Assembly (NCBI GenBank): GCA_966250015.1 | Contig: CBINFS010000006.1 | Coordinates: forward strand, 1-64,000 | Direction of reading: 5' to 3' | Length of the DNA: 64,000 bases | From: CBINFS01 sp966250015 | GTDB lineage: Bacteria > Bacteroidota > Rhodothermia > Rhodothermales > DASSAV01 | Part shown: in pieces, positions 34,264 to 43,933 of the stretch | Numbering within the stretch: the stretch's first letter is position 1 | How the letters are laid out: the number at the start of each line of letters is the position of its first letter | Program-made: the position numbers and the translations under genes | The notes under the pieces: generated by a model | Databases searched by the model: none | What the model was told of the DNA's origin: nothing | Seen by the model: only the letters and a program-made list of their open reading frames with translations

Positions 34264-35700
34264 ATGCAGAAAGAAAGTAAATCGGTAAAAGGGATGTCAC
34301 GGCGGGCGTTCCTGAGCAATGCCGCTCTCACGGCGGCCGGGATCGCGATTGTCCCGCGGCACGTGCTGGGAGGAAAGGGCTTTATGGCGCCCAGTGACAA
34401 GCTCAACATCGCGGTAGTAGGTATCGGTGGTATGGGCTTGAGCAACATTCGCGCGGTCTCGAGCACGGAAAACATCGTGGCGCTGTGCGACGTGGACCAC
34501 ACGTTCGCCGCACGGGTTTTCAAGATGTTTCCCGACGCCAAGCCGTACAAGGACTACCGCCGCATGCTCGACGAGCAGAAGGACATCGACGCGGTGATGG
34601 TTGCCACGCCCGATCACACGCACGCCGTCATTTCGATGGCCGCGATGGACCTGGGCAAGCACGTGTACACGCAGAAGCCGCTCACGCACTCGATCCACGA
34701 GGCGCGGGCGCTTGCGAAGAAAGCTAAGGAGACGGGCGTTGTCACGCAGATGGGCAACCAGGGCCACTCGAGCGACGACGCGCGCCGCATCAACGAGTGG
34801 ATCCGTCAGGGTGCGATTGGCGACGTCACCGAGGTGCACGTCTGGACGAACCGCCCGGTCGTGTTCTGGGGCCAGGGCATTCCTGCTCCGGCGAAGACGT
34901 CCACTGTTCCGCCCGACACGGGCTGGAACAAGGTCGGGCTCGACACGCGTCTCGCCCACGCGATGGCCGGCAACTATCCGGTGCCTGAGGGGCTCGATTG
35001 GGACCTCTTCCTTGGGCCATCACCGTACGTCGACTACCATCCGGTATACCACCCGTTTAACTGGCGCGGCTGGGTCAACTGGGGCACCGGCGCCATCGGC
35101 GACATGGGCGCCCACCTGATCGACCACCCGTTCTGGGCGCTCGACCTCAAGGCTCCCAAGACGGTCGAGACGCGTTTCACGCCGTTCAACCGGCAGTCCT
35201 TCCCGCTGGCGACGACCACCTACTTCGAGTTCCCCGCCCGTGGCAACATGCCGCCGGTGAAGATGACCTGGTACGACGGCGGTCTGCTTCCGCCGCGTCC
35301 GGAAGAGCTCGAACCGGGCGAAAAAGTCAATCCCGACGGCGGCGTAATGTTTGTGGGTACGAAGGGCAAGCTGATGCACGAGACGTACGGCAGCAACCCG
35401 CGCATCCTGCCGAAGTCGCTGGCCGAACAGGTTGGCGAGCCGAAGCAGGAGTTCCCGCGTATTGCCAACGGCTCGCGCGGCCACGAGATGAACTGGGTCA
35501 ACGCGATCAAAGGCACCGACACGGCGTGCAGCCCGTTCGAATACGGCGGACCGCTCACGGAGACGATGCTCCTTGGCCTCGTGTCGCTGATGGTCGACGG
35601 TGAGAAGATCGAATGGGACGCGGAAAACATGCGCGTCACCAACGTCGACGAAGCAAACCAGTACGTCAGTCCTCCGTACCGCGAGGGCTGGTCGCTCTAG
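34264..35700 (+). CDS. Tat-exported Gfo/Idh/MocA family oxidoreductase
   Basis: A 478-aa predicted periplasmic oxidoreductase acting on sugars or related polyols. A twin-arginine signal (SRRAFLSNAALTAAGIAI) is followed by a Rossmann domain (NIAVVGIGGMGLSNIRAV) and a VATPDHTHAVISMAAMDLGKHVYTQKPLTHS segment carrying the family's Lys-Pro. The C-terminal GFO_IDH_MocA-type domain contains GDMGAHLIDHPFWALDL. Such Tat-exported members bring their NAD(P) folded from the cytoplasm. It is monocistronic and ends in a terminator. ATG 34264 fits the Tat signal; the substrate is unknown. Confidence 0.92.
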   Translation: MQKESKSVKGMSRRAFLSNAALTAAGIAIVPRHVLGGKGFMAPSDKLNIAVVGIGGMGLSNIRAVSSTENIVALCDVDHTFAARVFKMFPDAKPYKDYRRMLDEQKDIDAVMVATPDHTHAVISMAAMDLGKHVYTQKPLTHSIHEARALAKKAKETGVVTQMGNQGHSSDDARRINEWIRQGAIGDVTEVHVWTNRPVVFWGQGIPAPAKTSTVPPDTGWNKVGLDTRLAHAMAGNYPVPEGLDWDLFLGPSPYVDYHPVYHPFNWRGWVNWGTGAIGDMGAHLIDHPFWALDLKAPKTVETRFTPFNRQSFPLATTTYFEFPARGNMPPVKMTWYDGGLLPPRPEELEPGEKVNPDGGVMFVGTKGKLMHETYGSNPRILPKSLAEQVGEPKQEFPRIANGSRGHEMNWVNAIKGTDTACSPFEYGGPLTETMLLGLVSLMVDGEKIEWDAENMRVTNVDEANQYVSPPYREGWSL

Positions 35701-35725
35701 GCAAATACACAATTTATCAAAAAGC

Positions 35726-35762
35726 GAAAGCCCTCTGCCGTGCGATTCGGCAGGGGGCTTTC
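35726..35762. terminator. Bidirectional terminator
   Basis: A 15-bp stem (35726-35740 with 35748-35762, one G-U pair). Read on the minus strand it is followed by GCTTTTTG, so it serves the trkA side best; on the plus side it follows the oxidoreductase stop by 26 bases. Confidence 0.8.
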
Positions 35763-35782
35763 TGCTTCGAGGCTCAATGTGG

Positions 35783-36442
35783 TCACGAAAGCCGGGCTAC
35801 GCGGGAGAGGGCTTCTTCCTTACCCACGACGAGCAGCGTATCTGAATCCTTGAGCGGGGCGGTGGGGTCGGGAGGAATGGTAACGTCGTCGCGTAGATTG
35901 TCGTGCACGGCGACGATCGAGACCTTGAACCGTTGCCGGAGCGCGAGCTCCATGAGGGTTTTGCCGATCCAGGCATTGGGGACCGCCATCTCCTGAATGC
36001 TCAGGCCGGATCCGAGGCGCATGTAGTTGAGCAATGAATCCGGATTGATCATGCGCGCGGCGAGGCTTTGCGCCGACTCCTTCTCGGGGAAGATCGTTTC
36101 AGTCGCCCCGAGCTTTTTCATGACCCGTGCGTGCTCGGGCGAGATGACCTTTACGTAAACCGTACGAACACCCAGGTCGCGGAGCGCCATGGTGGCCAGT
36201 ATGCTCGCCGTGATGTCGTCGCCGGTGCCGACCACTCCCGCGTCGGCTCCGGACGCACCGACACGGTCGAGGACCTGCATCGTCCGGCCATCCCCGACGA
36301 CTGCTTTGGTGACGTGAGCCGCGATGGCATCCACCTTCGATGCATCGACGTCCAGGGCAATCACTTCATGCCCGTTCGAGTAAAGGGTTCGGGCAACCGT
36401 CGAACCGAAGTTGCCGAGCCCGATAACGACGTAACGTTTCAT
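35783..36442 (-). CDS. trkA: Potassium channel regulatory subunit, TrkA/KtrA type
   Basis: A 219-aa cytoplasmic gating subunit. The N-terminal RCK/TrkA-N Rossmann domain has GLGNFGSTVARTL (8-20) and an acidic residue after strand 2 (ALDVD). The C-terminal TrkA-C domain spans about 145-215. A single RCK unit, as here, is the KtrA form that makes an octameric ring under the membrane subunit. It lies 13 bases after the trkH gene. Confidence 0.93.
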   Translation of the reverse strand: MKRYVVIGLGNFGSTVARTLYSNGHEVIALDVDASKVDAIAAHVTKAVVGDGRTMQVLDRVGASGADAGVVGTGDDITASILATMALRDLGVRTVYVKVISPEHARVMKKLGATETIFPEKESAQSLAARMINPDSLLNYMRLGSGLSIQEMAVPNAWIGKTLMELALRQRFKVSIVAVHDNLRDDVTIPPDPTAPLKDSDTLLVVGKEEALSRVARLS

Positions 36443-36455
36443 GTTTTTCTTCTAT

Positions 36456-37883
36456 TTAGCCGATGTCGACTTCTTCATGAGCGTAACGTATGGCACCCTC
36501 AACCGGTAAGCGGCGCCGGGACAGCGCCGCGGCAAAAGTCATAGGGCCGACTCTCCCCAGGAACATGAGGACTATCACCGTCCACTTCCCGACGGTGGTT
36601 AGCCCGGTGGTGATGCCCATCGACAACCCGACGGTACCGAACGCGCTCACCGATTCAAACATGAGGTGGAGAAACCGTCCTCCTCCCTCATGACCGCCGG
36701 TGGCTGTGGCCTCGCTCGTCGTGAGGATAAACGTTGCGGCCGTGACGAGGGCGAATGCAAAGACCATGAGTCCGACCGCTCGCTGAATGGTTTCGTTCGG
36801 AATCGAACGCCCCCACAGGTTCACCGTAGGGTACCCTCTCAGCCTGGACCAGGCCAGCAAGACGATCAGGGCGAGGGTTGTCGTTTTAATCCCACCGGCC
36901 GTCGAACCGGGAGATCCCCCGACAAACATAAGCAGGATCGTAAGGAAATTCGACCGATCGGTCGCCATGCCGTAATCGATTGCATTAAATCCTGCCGTTC
37001 GTGCGGTGGCGCTCATGAACAGCCCGTTCAGGATTTTCGCCCACGCCGGTAGACCGTTCAGGGCACCTGACCATTCGAACGTCGTAAAGAAGGTCCAGCC
37101 GGAAACGAGCAGGACGATCGTCGTGGCGATCACGATACGGGTGTGCAACGAGAGCCGGAACTGCCGCTGCTGTTTTTTCGATTTTCGCAGCAGGACCAGC
37201 TCTTCCAGGGTCAGAAACCCGATACCTCCAATGACGAACAGCGAAGCGATTATGAGCAGGCTCACCGGCGTCTGCTGGAGTCCGATGAGGGAGTCCGAAA
37301 AGGTTGAAAAGCCGGCATTGCAGAACGCACTGACCGAATGGAAGATTGCCGGCCAGAGCGCCCCGCTCCAACCAAATCGGGGAGCCCAGGCGAGATAAAG
37401 AAGGCCGGCTCCTATCAGCTCGATCGCGAACGTAAAGACGACCACGTTGCGTGTCAGGTTTTTCGATCGGTGTTCCGGCTGTGTGCCTACGAGCCGGGGC
37501 GTGAGCGCTTCCTGCCGCAGGGACAACCTCCGGCCTAGCGATACGATGATCAGGCTGGTGAAGGTGATGATCCCCAGTCCTCCAAGCTGAATGAGAAGAA
37601 GGAGGAAAGCATGCCCCCGAAACGTCAGGAACGTGGCAGTATCGACGACCGTAAGGCCGGTCACGCAGACGGCGCTCGTGGCCATGAATAAGGCGTCCAA
37701 CCAGCCCAGCGGCTCTGCCGTGTAGAGGCCGGGTAGGGTTTTGAAACCGATCGTGCCCGCCAGGATCAACGTGAGGAACGACAAAACGAAAAGCTGGGGA
37801 GGAGATATCCTTCTCCACAACCAGCGAGGCTGGAGCTGCAGCGTGTGGCGCCGGACGGCAGGGGGATCGGAGAAAAAGGCCAA
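36456..37883 (-). CDS. trkH: Potassium uptake membrane subunit, TrkH/KtrB type
   Basis: A 475-aa potassium-translocating protein built from four M1-P-M2 repeats. All four selectivity-filter glycines can be seen: TSAVCVTGLTVVD, SVSAFCNAGFS, SATARTAGFNAID and SVSAFGTVGLSMG. With the KtrA-like partner encoded next, it forms a K+ (probably Na+-coupled) uptake system. ATG 37883 follows a 353-base gap that should hold the promoter. Confidence 0.93.
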   Translation of the reverse strand: MAFFSDPPAVRRHTLQLQPRWLWRRISPPQLFVLSFLTLILAGTIGFKTLPGLYTAEPLGWLDALFMATSAVCVTGLTVVDTATFLTFRGHAFLLLLIQLGGLGIITFTSLIIVSLGRRLSLRQEALTPRLVGTQPEHRSKNLTRNVVVFTFAIELIGAGLLYLAWAPRFGWSGALWPAIFHSVSAFCNAGFSTFSDSLIGLQQTPVSLLIIASLFVIGGIGFLTLEELVLLRKSKKQQRQFRLSLHTRIVIATTIVLLVSGWTFFTTFEWSGALNGLPAWAKILNGLFMSATARTAGFNAIDYGMATDRSNFLTILLMFVGGSPGSTAGGIKTTTLALIVLLAWSRLRGYPTVNLWGRSIPNETIQRAVGLMVFAFALVTAATFILTTSEATATGGHEGGGRFLHLMFESVSAFGTVGLSMGITTGLTTVGKWTVIVLMFLGRVGPMTFAAALSRRRLPVEGAIRYAHEEVDIG

Positions 37884-38236
37884 AGTCGTGGTGCAAAAGG
37901 GATACTACGGGCCGGAGTCCGCATGTGGGGTCCGGCGGTCGGAACCGGTTTAGTGTACGGAGCGGTTCGTTTTAAGGCAATTGCGGCAAACCGGACCGCA
38001 AATTGAAGATAAAAAACTCCTTTGCGGGATCGTTACACTTCCATAAGAATCGGGGGCGAGGGGGATATTTCGAATACGTCGTTGATTCTTGTTGCTTTGT
38101 GAAGGGTGTCTGTTGTCGTGCCTGGCCGTTTCTGGTATACCAGGGGAGGTGAAACGGGAAAACATATCCTCACGACGGCTCGTTTGTAATCGACGATTGA
38201 AGATTCTGACACGTTCACCCGAATTGTGGAGGTAAT
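37884..38236. other. Intergenic region between trkH and superoxide dismutase
   Basis: Gap between divergent genes with the promoters of both. An ORF on the minus strand (37950-38270) overlaps the start of the dismutase gene and has no protein-like features. GTGGAGG just before ATG 38237 is the dismutase ribosome-binding site. Confidence 0.4.
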
Positions 38237-38851
38237 ATGGCTCACCAGCTTCCTGATTTGCCTTATGCATTCGACGCGCTCGAGCCCCACATCGACGCGC
38301 AGACGATGCAGATCCATCACGACAAGCACCACGCGGCGTACGTCAACAACTTAAATGCAGCCCTCGAAGGACACGCCGACCTGCAAAACAAATCGATCGA
38401 GGACCTGCTCAGAGGCATCGACAGCGTACCTGAGGACATCCGGACGGCCGTCCGGAACAACGGGGGCGGCCACGCCAACCACTCGCTGTTCTGGCAGGTG
38501 ATGAAACCGAATGGCGGCGGCGAGCCGAGCGGTGCGCTTGCCGAGGCCATCAACCAGAAGTTCGGCTCGTTCCAGGCCTTCAAGGAGAAGTTTTCAGCGG
38601 AGGCGGGAAAGCGGTTCGGCAGCGGCTGGGCTTGGCTCGTCGTTAAAAGCGGCGGCGAGCTAGACCTCTACAGCCTCCCGAACCAGGACAGCCCGTACAT
38701 GCAGGGCGATACACCCGTGCTCGGCCTGGACGTCTGGGAGCACGCGTACTACCTGAAGTACCAGAACCAGCGGCCCAAGTACGTCGAAGCCTGGTGGAAC
38801 ACGATCAACTGGGATCAGGTCGCGAAAAACTACGAAGCGGCCCGCGGGTAA
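38237..38851 (+). CDS. sod: Superoxide dismutase, Fe/Mn family
   Basis: A 204-aa cytoplasmic enzyme dismuting superoxide. The four metal ligands are His27, His82, Asp165 and His169 (LGLDVWEHAYYLKY); Tyr35 and the SGWAWL segment are conserved. GGGHANHSLFW and the GGGEPSG insertion suggest the Mn-preferring or cambialistic type, but metal choice is not certain from sequence. A strong GGAGG ribosome-binding site precedes ATG 38237, and a terminator follows. Confidence 0.95.
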   Translation: MAHQLPDLPYAFDALEPHIDAQTMQIHHDKHHAAYVNNLNAALEGHADLQNKSIEDLLRGIDSVPEDIRTAVRNNGGGHANHSLFWQVMKPNGGGEPSGALAEAINQKFGSFQAFKEKFSAEAGKRFGSGWAWLVVKSGGELDLYSLPNQDSPYMQGDTPVLGLDVWEHAYYLKYQNQRPKYVEAWWNTINWDQVAKNYEAARG

Positions 38852-38869
38852 AGGACCTGGTCATGAACA

Positions 38870-38905
38870 AAAAACGGGTAGCGGCCTCGGTCGTTACCCG
38901 TTTTT
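38870..38905 (+). terminator. Intrinsic terminator of superoxide dismutase gene
   Basis: AAAAACGGGTAGCG (38870-38883) pairs with CGTTACCCGTTTTT (38892-38905), one G-U, and the T run is part of the right arm. It lies 18 bases after the stop. Confidence 0.85.
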
Positions 38906-38958
38906 GTATCTTTTGAGACTCATTCCACTGCTGAACTATCCCTTACGACAGGCATTTG

Positions 38959-39624
38959 ATGCAGCTTCCCGACGACGTTCACTTAAAGCTGGCGACGTTC
39001 GATCCGGAGCAGGCCGCTTCGTGGGCGCGGATGCTTTCCGAAGAGGAACGGCAACGCATGGCCGGATTCAAAAGTGCGAAGCGCCGGCAGGAGTTTTTGC
39101 TGGGAAGGGTGGTCGTGCGCAGCCTGCTCGGGGAGCTGATAGGGGTTGAACCGTCCGAGGTTTACCTTGGCATACACGCGGGTGGTGCACTCGAGTGTAC
39201 GTTGTACCCGTATTACATTTCGCTCGCCCACTCCGGCGACCGGGCGGTCGCCGTAGCGTCGAGCCGGCAGGTCGGAGTGGACATGGAACGGATCAACACG
39301 CGCCACCCGGACCTCCCAAGATTTCTACTCCACCCGGAGGAATATGCCCTGCTCGATGCCACGCCCCTCGAACGTGACCGTTTGATCATCCTGCTCTGGA
39401 CGATCAAGGAGGCGACCCTCAAGGCCATGCGGACGGGACTCCGCATTTCGCCCACGAAGCTGCGTACCTTGATCGATCTGGAACGGCAGACCGCCACCGT
39501 TTGCTTTGAAGAAGCGAGCGCGTGGCAAGCCTTATTCGAACAGGTCGGCGATTGCTATCTATCGGTGGTTTTTCCCGAGCAGCCGGTTGAAGACGTTAGC
39601 GGACGGTTTGCGGACCGTCCGTGA
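38959..39624 (+). CDS. 4'-phosphopantetheinyl transferase, Sfp type
   Basis: A 221-aa enzyme that transfers phosphopantetheine from CoA to carrier proteins. Family motifs are GVDMERI (magnesium-binding Asp/Glu) and WTIKEATLKA (the WxxKEA signature). The usual Sfp-type length is 210-240. No carrier protein or synthase gene is adjacent. ATG 38959 follows TTG 38956; both are possible, and the ATG has the better context. Its last 66 bases overlap the 3' end of the convergent epimerase gene. Confidence 0.9.
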   Translation: MQLPDDVHLKLATFDPEQAASWARMLSEEERQRMAGFKSAKRRQEFLLGRVVVRSLLGELIGVEPSEVYLGIHAGGALECTLYPYYISLAHSGDRAVAVASSRQVGVDMERINTRHPDLPRFLLHPEEYALLDATPLERDRLIILLWTIKEATLKAMRTGLRISPTKLRTLIDLERQTATVCFEEASAWQALFEQVGDCYLSVVFPEQPVEDVSGRFADRP

Positions 39625-40386
39625 CCGAACGAGCGGCAGCGTCAGGGCAGCGGCGGCTACAACGACGCCGCCGATCAGGACCGGCTTCAGGTAACGGTTT
39701 TGCTGTCGCGGTTCTAGAAAAGTTTTCCACTGGTCGCCCGCGAGGTATTCGATGTTGTCGATGTTGATCGTGCCCTCGTAGCCTTCTTCAGTGGCGGCGC
39801 GTACGGCCGCCAGCGCGACCTGCGTCACGTGCAGGGGACGGTACCGGTGGATCGAGTGTTTCAGACCTGGCACGTGGGAAAGCGTCTGGAGCGTCGAGGC
39901 GCCGATGCTCGTCGAAGGACGGGTATCCCCATAAATCAGGGCGGGGCGCAAGATGGACTCGCGGATGTTCCGCCCGCGAAGGGCTGCCTCGGCACGGCGC
40001 TTGGAGTCGATGAACCGTTGCGGGAGGAACGGAGGTTTTCCGTACGAGGAAATGTAGACGAATCGGGGAACGCCGGCGTGCTCGGCTTCCCACGCCACCA
40101 TTTCCGTCGAGTCGCCGTTCAACCGTTCGTACGTCAGCCCGTTTTCGGAGTGTTCGCGCAGGATGCCGATGGCGTGAATGACGGCGTCGATGCCCTGCAA
40201 GTGTTCGCGCCAGGTTTCCGGATCGAGGACGTTTGCGGCGATCCAGTTGACCCTGCTCACCCAGCTGCCGTTGCGTTGCGGGCGTCCGGATCGGGAAATG
40301 CTCGTCACTTCGTGGCCCATTTCGGCGGCGACCCGGCAAACATCCGAACCCAGAAATCCATTTCCGCCGGTTACGAGTATCTTCAT
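39559..40386 (-). CDS. NAD(P)-binding epimerase/NDUFA9-like protein
   Basis: A 275-aa extended short-chain dehydrogenase-like protein. The Rossmann motif is VTGGNGFLGSDVCRVA (5-20), with VIHAIGILRE (about 70-79) and YISSYGKPP in place of the catalytic Ser/Tyr region, which is the atypical NDUFA9/complex I-associated type rather than a classical epimerase. The C-terminus carries a hydrophobic segment (PVLIGGVVVAAAALTLPLV), so it may be membrane-bound. It overlaps the convergent phosphopantetheinyl transferase gene by 66 bases. Confidence 0.85.
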   Translation of the reverse strand: MKILVTGGNGFLGSDVCRVAAEMGHEVTSISRSGRPQRNGSWVSRVNWIAANVLDPETWREHLQGIDAVIHAIGILREHSENGLTYERLNGDSTEMVAWEAEHAGVPRFVYISSYGKPPFLPQRFIDSKRRAEAALRGRNIRESILRPALIYGDTRPSTSIGASTLQTLSHVPGLKHSIHRYRPLHVTQVALAAVRAATEEGYEGTINIDNIEYLAGDQWKTFLEPRQQNRYLKPVLIGGVVVAAAALTLPLVRSRTVRKPSANVFNRLLGKNHR

Positions 40387-40552
40387 CGTATTACCTCTAT
40401 TTCGTTGATCTTGGAGCAGGACTGAAAGCGTGCGGCGACAGATCCGTATCTATTCAGATAAGGATGTCTGTTATATAATGATAGAACCCGTACGCAGGGT
40501 GTGTTGATTCGTAATAAGGTGGTTTCGTCCTCCATAGAATGGCTCGATCGAA

Positions 40553-43500
40553 ATGGTAGACCGTCCCGTACGCTTCGTCACCGCCGCCAGCCTGTTCGAC
40601 GGGCACGACGCGGCGATCAACATCATTCGGCGGTTGCTCCAACAATCGGGAGCGGAGGTGATCCATCTGGGCCACAACCGCTCGGTGGACGAGATCGTAC
40701 AGACGGCAATCCAGGAGGACGCTGACGGGATAGCCGTTTCGTCGTATCAGGGGGGACACATCGAGTTCTTCAAGTATTTGATCGACCGGTTGAAAGAGCT
40801 CGGCGCGTGCCACGTTCGCGTATTCGGCGGCGGAGGAGGCGTGATCGTGCCGCACGAGATCGCCGAGCTGGAAGCCTACGGCGTGAGCAAGATCTTTTCG
40901 CCGGACGACGGGATGCGGCTTGGCTTGCAAGGGATGGTGGACCTCATGCTCGAGGCATGCAGGCAAAACGGGCGTCAAAAGAATGAAACGTCTGACCTTT
41001 ATCCCGATGACGTCCGATCTCTGGCGAGAGCGTTGACCGCTATTGAAAACGGTTCGCCGGTATTCAAATCGCACGGGGCGTCAAAAAATGCGGCGGTCAT
41101 TGGGATTACCGGTCCAGGAGGTGCGGGGAAATCGACGCTCACAGACGAGCTGCTCCGCCGGTTGTTGAACGACATCGATGACCTCCGGGCGGCCGTGCTG
41201 GCGGTAGATCCGACGCGGCGGAGGACGGGCGGAGCCCTGCTCGGAGATCGTATCCGCATGAATGCCCTTTTCGGCGCCGGAGCCGACCGCGTCTTCATGC
41301 GGTCGTTTGCCACGCGCCGGGCCAATCGGAGCATCTCGGAGGCTTTGAGGCAGGCGGTGTCGGCGACCGCCAAAGCCGGTTACGACCTCATACTGATCGA
41401 GACGGCGGGCATCGGGCAAAGCGACACCGAGGTCGTCGACCTGGCCGACGTGTCGGTTTACGTCATGACGCCGGAGTACGGCGCGCCGACGCAGCTCGAA
41501 AAGATTGACATGCTCGATCACGCGGACTTCGTCGTCCTGAACAAATTCGAAAAGAGAGGCGCCGAGGACGCTCTGCGAGACGTCAGGAAGCAGATCCAGC
41601 GCAATCGCGGGTTGTGGCAGGCCCGTCCGGAGGAGATGCCTGTGTACCCTGTAATGGCGTCGCATTTCGGCGATTCCGGTGTCGACCGGTTCTACCGGGC
41701 GCTGGTCGATCACCTGAACGTCCATTTCGGCTTCGGGAGGGCCACAAAAATCGAGGATCTGGAAATAGCCGTGCGTGACGTGGTCGACAGGCTCACCATC
41801 ATCCCGCCCCGGCGGCAGGGCTATTTGGGGGAGATCGTTGATACGTGCCGGAATTATAGGAAGTGGTGCGAGCAACAGATCGACCTTGCCCGGAGGTGGG
41901 GGCAAGCCCGGGGCGTTCGGAAACAGCTGGAGGATATTGAAGAAGGGGCAACAGACGGTCTCGCCGAACGCGTAGATCGGCTCGCACAGGAAGCCTGGAG
42001 CCGGCTCGACGATACGGCAAGGGATATTCTCGATTCGTGGGAGAAAATGGAGGCGGCGTACCGGGGTGACGAACTCACGTACCGCGTTCGCGACCGGGAG
42101 GTAAAGGCGCCATTGTATACGGAGACGCTTTCCGGCACCCGATTGCCTCGTGTAGCCTTTCCGCGCATCGAGGACCCGGGCGAGCGCCTGCGGTTCGGCC
42201 TGCTCGAAAACGTGCCGGGGCGGTTCCCTTATACGGCCGGGCTCTACCCGTTCAAGCGAACGGAGGAGGACCCGACCCGGATGTTTGCGGGCGAGGGCAG
42301 CCCGGAGCGCACCAACCGCCGCTTTCACCTACTGGCTGCCGGTATGCCCGCCGTGCGGCTCTCGACTGCATTCGACTCGGTCACGCTCTACGGCCGTGAC
42401 CCGGACGAACAACCGGACGTCTACGGGAAGGTGGGGAACGCGGGCGTTTCAATCTGCACGCTCGACGACATGAAGAAGCTCTACTCGGGTTTCGACCTCT
42501 GCCATCCGTCGACCAGCGTGTCGATGACGATAAACGGTCCGGCTCCGATGATTCTGTCGATGTTCATGAATACGGCCATTGACCAACAAGTCGAGCGGTA
42601 CCTGCGGAAGGAGGGTAAATGGGAGGATATCGAAAGCCGTATATCTTCGTTACCTGGGCGGGAGCGTGCGGTGTACGTACCGTTCGGTAGCTCGGGACGG
42701 ACCGACCGGTTGCCCGAAAACCACGACGGCATTGGCCTGGGGCTGCTGGGCACGTCGGGCAGGGAGCTCGTCGAGCGCGGTTGGCTCGACCGGGAGACGT
42801 ACGAGCGGCTCAAGGCCGATACGCTCAGTACGGTTCGGGGCACGGTGCAGGCCGACATCCTCAAGGAAGACCAGGCGCAGAACACGTGCATCTTCTCGAC
42901 CGAGTTTGCGCTCCGCATGATGGGGGACGTGCAACATTACTTCATCGACAACAGGGTGCGCAACTATTACTCGGTGTCGGTGTCGGGGTACCACATCGCG
43001 GAAGCTGGGGCAAACCCGATCACACAGCTTGCCTTCACGCTCGCCAACGGTTTCACCTACGTTGAGTACTATCTCTCGCGTGGCATGAAGATCGACGACT
43101 TTGCTCCAAACCTCTCGTTTTTCTTTTCGAACGGGATGGATGCGGAGTATTCGGTGATCGGACGGGTGGCAAGACGGATCTGGGCCGTAGCCATGCGGGA
43201 CCGATATGGCGCAAGTCCGCGCAGCCAGATGCTCAAGTATCACATTCAGACGTCTGGCCGAAGTCTGCACGCGCGTGAGATTCAGTTCAACGACATTCGC
43301 ACGACACTTCAAGCGCTGCTGGCGGTGTACGACAACTGCAACAGCCTTCACACCAACGCTTTCGACGAAGCCATCACCACGCCGACAGAGGAGAGCGTGC
43401 GGCGCGCGATGGCCATTCAGCTCATCATCAACCGGGAGTTCGGGCCTGCAAAGTGCGAAAACATCAATCAGGGCTCATACCTGCTGACGGAGCTGACCGA

Positions 43501-43933
43501 TCTCGTCGAGGAGGCGGTTCTGCGGGAGCTGGAGGCAATCAACGCCCGGGGCGGCGTACTGGGCGCCATGGAGACCATGTACCAGCGGGGAAAGATCCAG
43601 GAGGAGTCGGCGATCTACGAGCACAAAAAGCACACAGGCGAGCTGCCTATCGTTGGGGTGAATGTGTTTAACGCGCCCGACCAGCCTGAAAGCGCTCTGA
43701 CCCAGTTGATGCGTTCGACGGACGAGGAGAAACGGCACCAGATCGAAAACCTCATCGCATTCAAAAAGCGGAACGCCGAGGTTTCGCCCCGTATGCTCGA
43801 TCAGGTCCGGCGTGCGGCGAGGAATGGCGGGAACGTATTCGAGGCGCTGATGGATGCCGTGACGGTATGCTCGCTTGGCCAGCTAACGGAGGCGCTCTTC
43901 GAGGTGGGAGGTGAGTACCGGCGATCCATGTAA
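40553..43933 (+). CDS. icmF: Fused isobutyryl-CoA mutase IcmF (B12 domain-GTPase-mutase)
   Basis: An 1126-aa adenosylcobalamin-dependent mutase interconverting isobutyryl- and n-butyryl-CoA or a related pair. The B12-binding domain comes first (SLFDGHDAA with axial ligand His18; VSSYQGGH). Next is a MeaI-type G-protein chaperone (P-loop GPGGAGKST 187-195; LNKFEKRGAEDALRDV). The mutase domain begins near 510 (YGKVGNAGVSICTLDDMKKLYSGFDLCHPSTSVSMTINGPAP). Order and the CTLDDM segment are those of IcmF, not methylmalonyl-CoA mutase. Exact substrate cannot be fixed by eye. ATG 40553 is used. Confidence 0.93.
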   Translation: MVDRPVRFVTAASLFDGHDAAINIIRRLLQQSGAEVIHLGHNRSVDEIVQTAIQEDADGIAVSSYQGGHIEFFKYLIDRLKELGACHVRVFGGGGGVIVPHEIAELEAYGVSKIFSPDDGMRLGLQGMVDLMLEACRQNGRQKNETSDLYPDDVRSLARALTAIENGSPVFKSHGASKNAAVIGITGPGGAGKSTLTDELLRRLLNDIDDLRAAVLAVDPTRRRTGGALLGDRIRMNALFGAGADRVFMRSFATRRANRSISEALRQAVSATAKAGYDLILIETAGIGQSDTEVVDLADVSVYVMTPEYGAPTQLEKIDMLDHADFVVLNKFEKRGAEDALRDVRKQIQRNRGLWQARPEEMPVYPVMASHFGDSGVDRFYRALVDHLNVHFGFGRATKIEDLEIAVRDVVDRLTIIPPRRQGYLGEIVDTCRNYRKWCEQQIDLARRWGQARGVRKQLEDIEEGATDGLAERVDRLAQEAWSRLDDTARDILDSWEKMEAAYRGDELTYRVRDREVKAPLYTETLSGTRLPRVAFPRIEDPGERLRFGLLENVPGRFPYTAGLYPFKRTEEDPTRMFAGEGSPERTNRRFHLLAAGMPAVRLSTAFDSVTLYGRDPDEQPDVYGKVGNAGVSICTLDDMKKLYSGFDLCHPSTSVSMTINGPAPMILSMFMNTAIDQQVERYLRKEGKWEDIESRISSLPGRERAVYVPFGSSGRTDRLPENHDGIGLGLLGTSGRELVERGWLDRETYERLKADTLSTVRGTVQADILKEDQAQNTCIFSTEFALRMMGDVQHYFIDNRVRNYYSVSVSGYHIAEAGANPITQLAFTLANGFTYVEYYLSRGMKIDDFAPNLSFFFSNGMDAEYSVIGRVARRIWAVAMRDRYGASPRSQMLKYHIQTSGRSLHAREIQFNDIRTTLQALLAVYDNCNSLHTNAFDEAITTPTEESVRRAMAIQLIINREFGPAKCENINQGSYLLTELTDLVEEAVLRELEAINARGGVLGAMETMYQRGKIQEESAIYEHKKHTGELPIVGVNVFNAPDQPESALTQLMRSTDEEKRHQIENLIAFKKRNAEVSPRMLDQVRRAARNGGNVFEALMDAVTVCSLGQLTEALFEVGGEYRRSM

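Noticed and set aside
37950..38270. Minus-strand ORF of 106 aa across the dismutase gene start
   Set aside because: Overlaps the dismutase start, lacks protein-like composition and has no ribosome-binding site.
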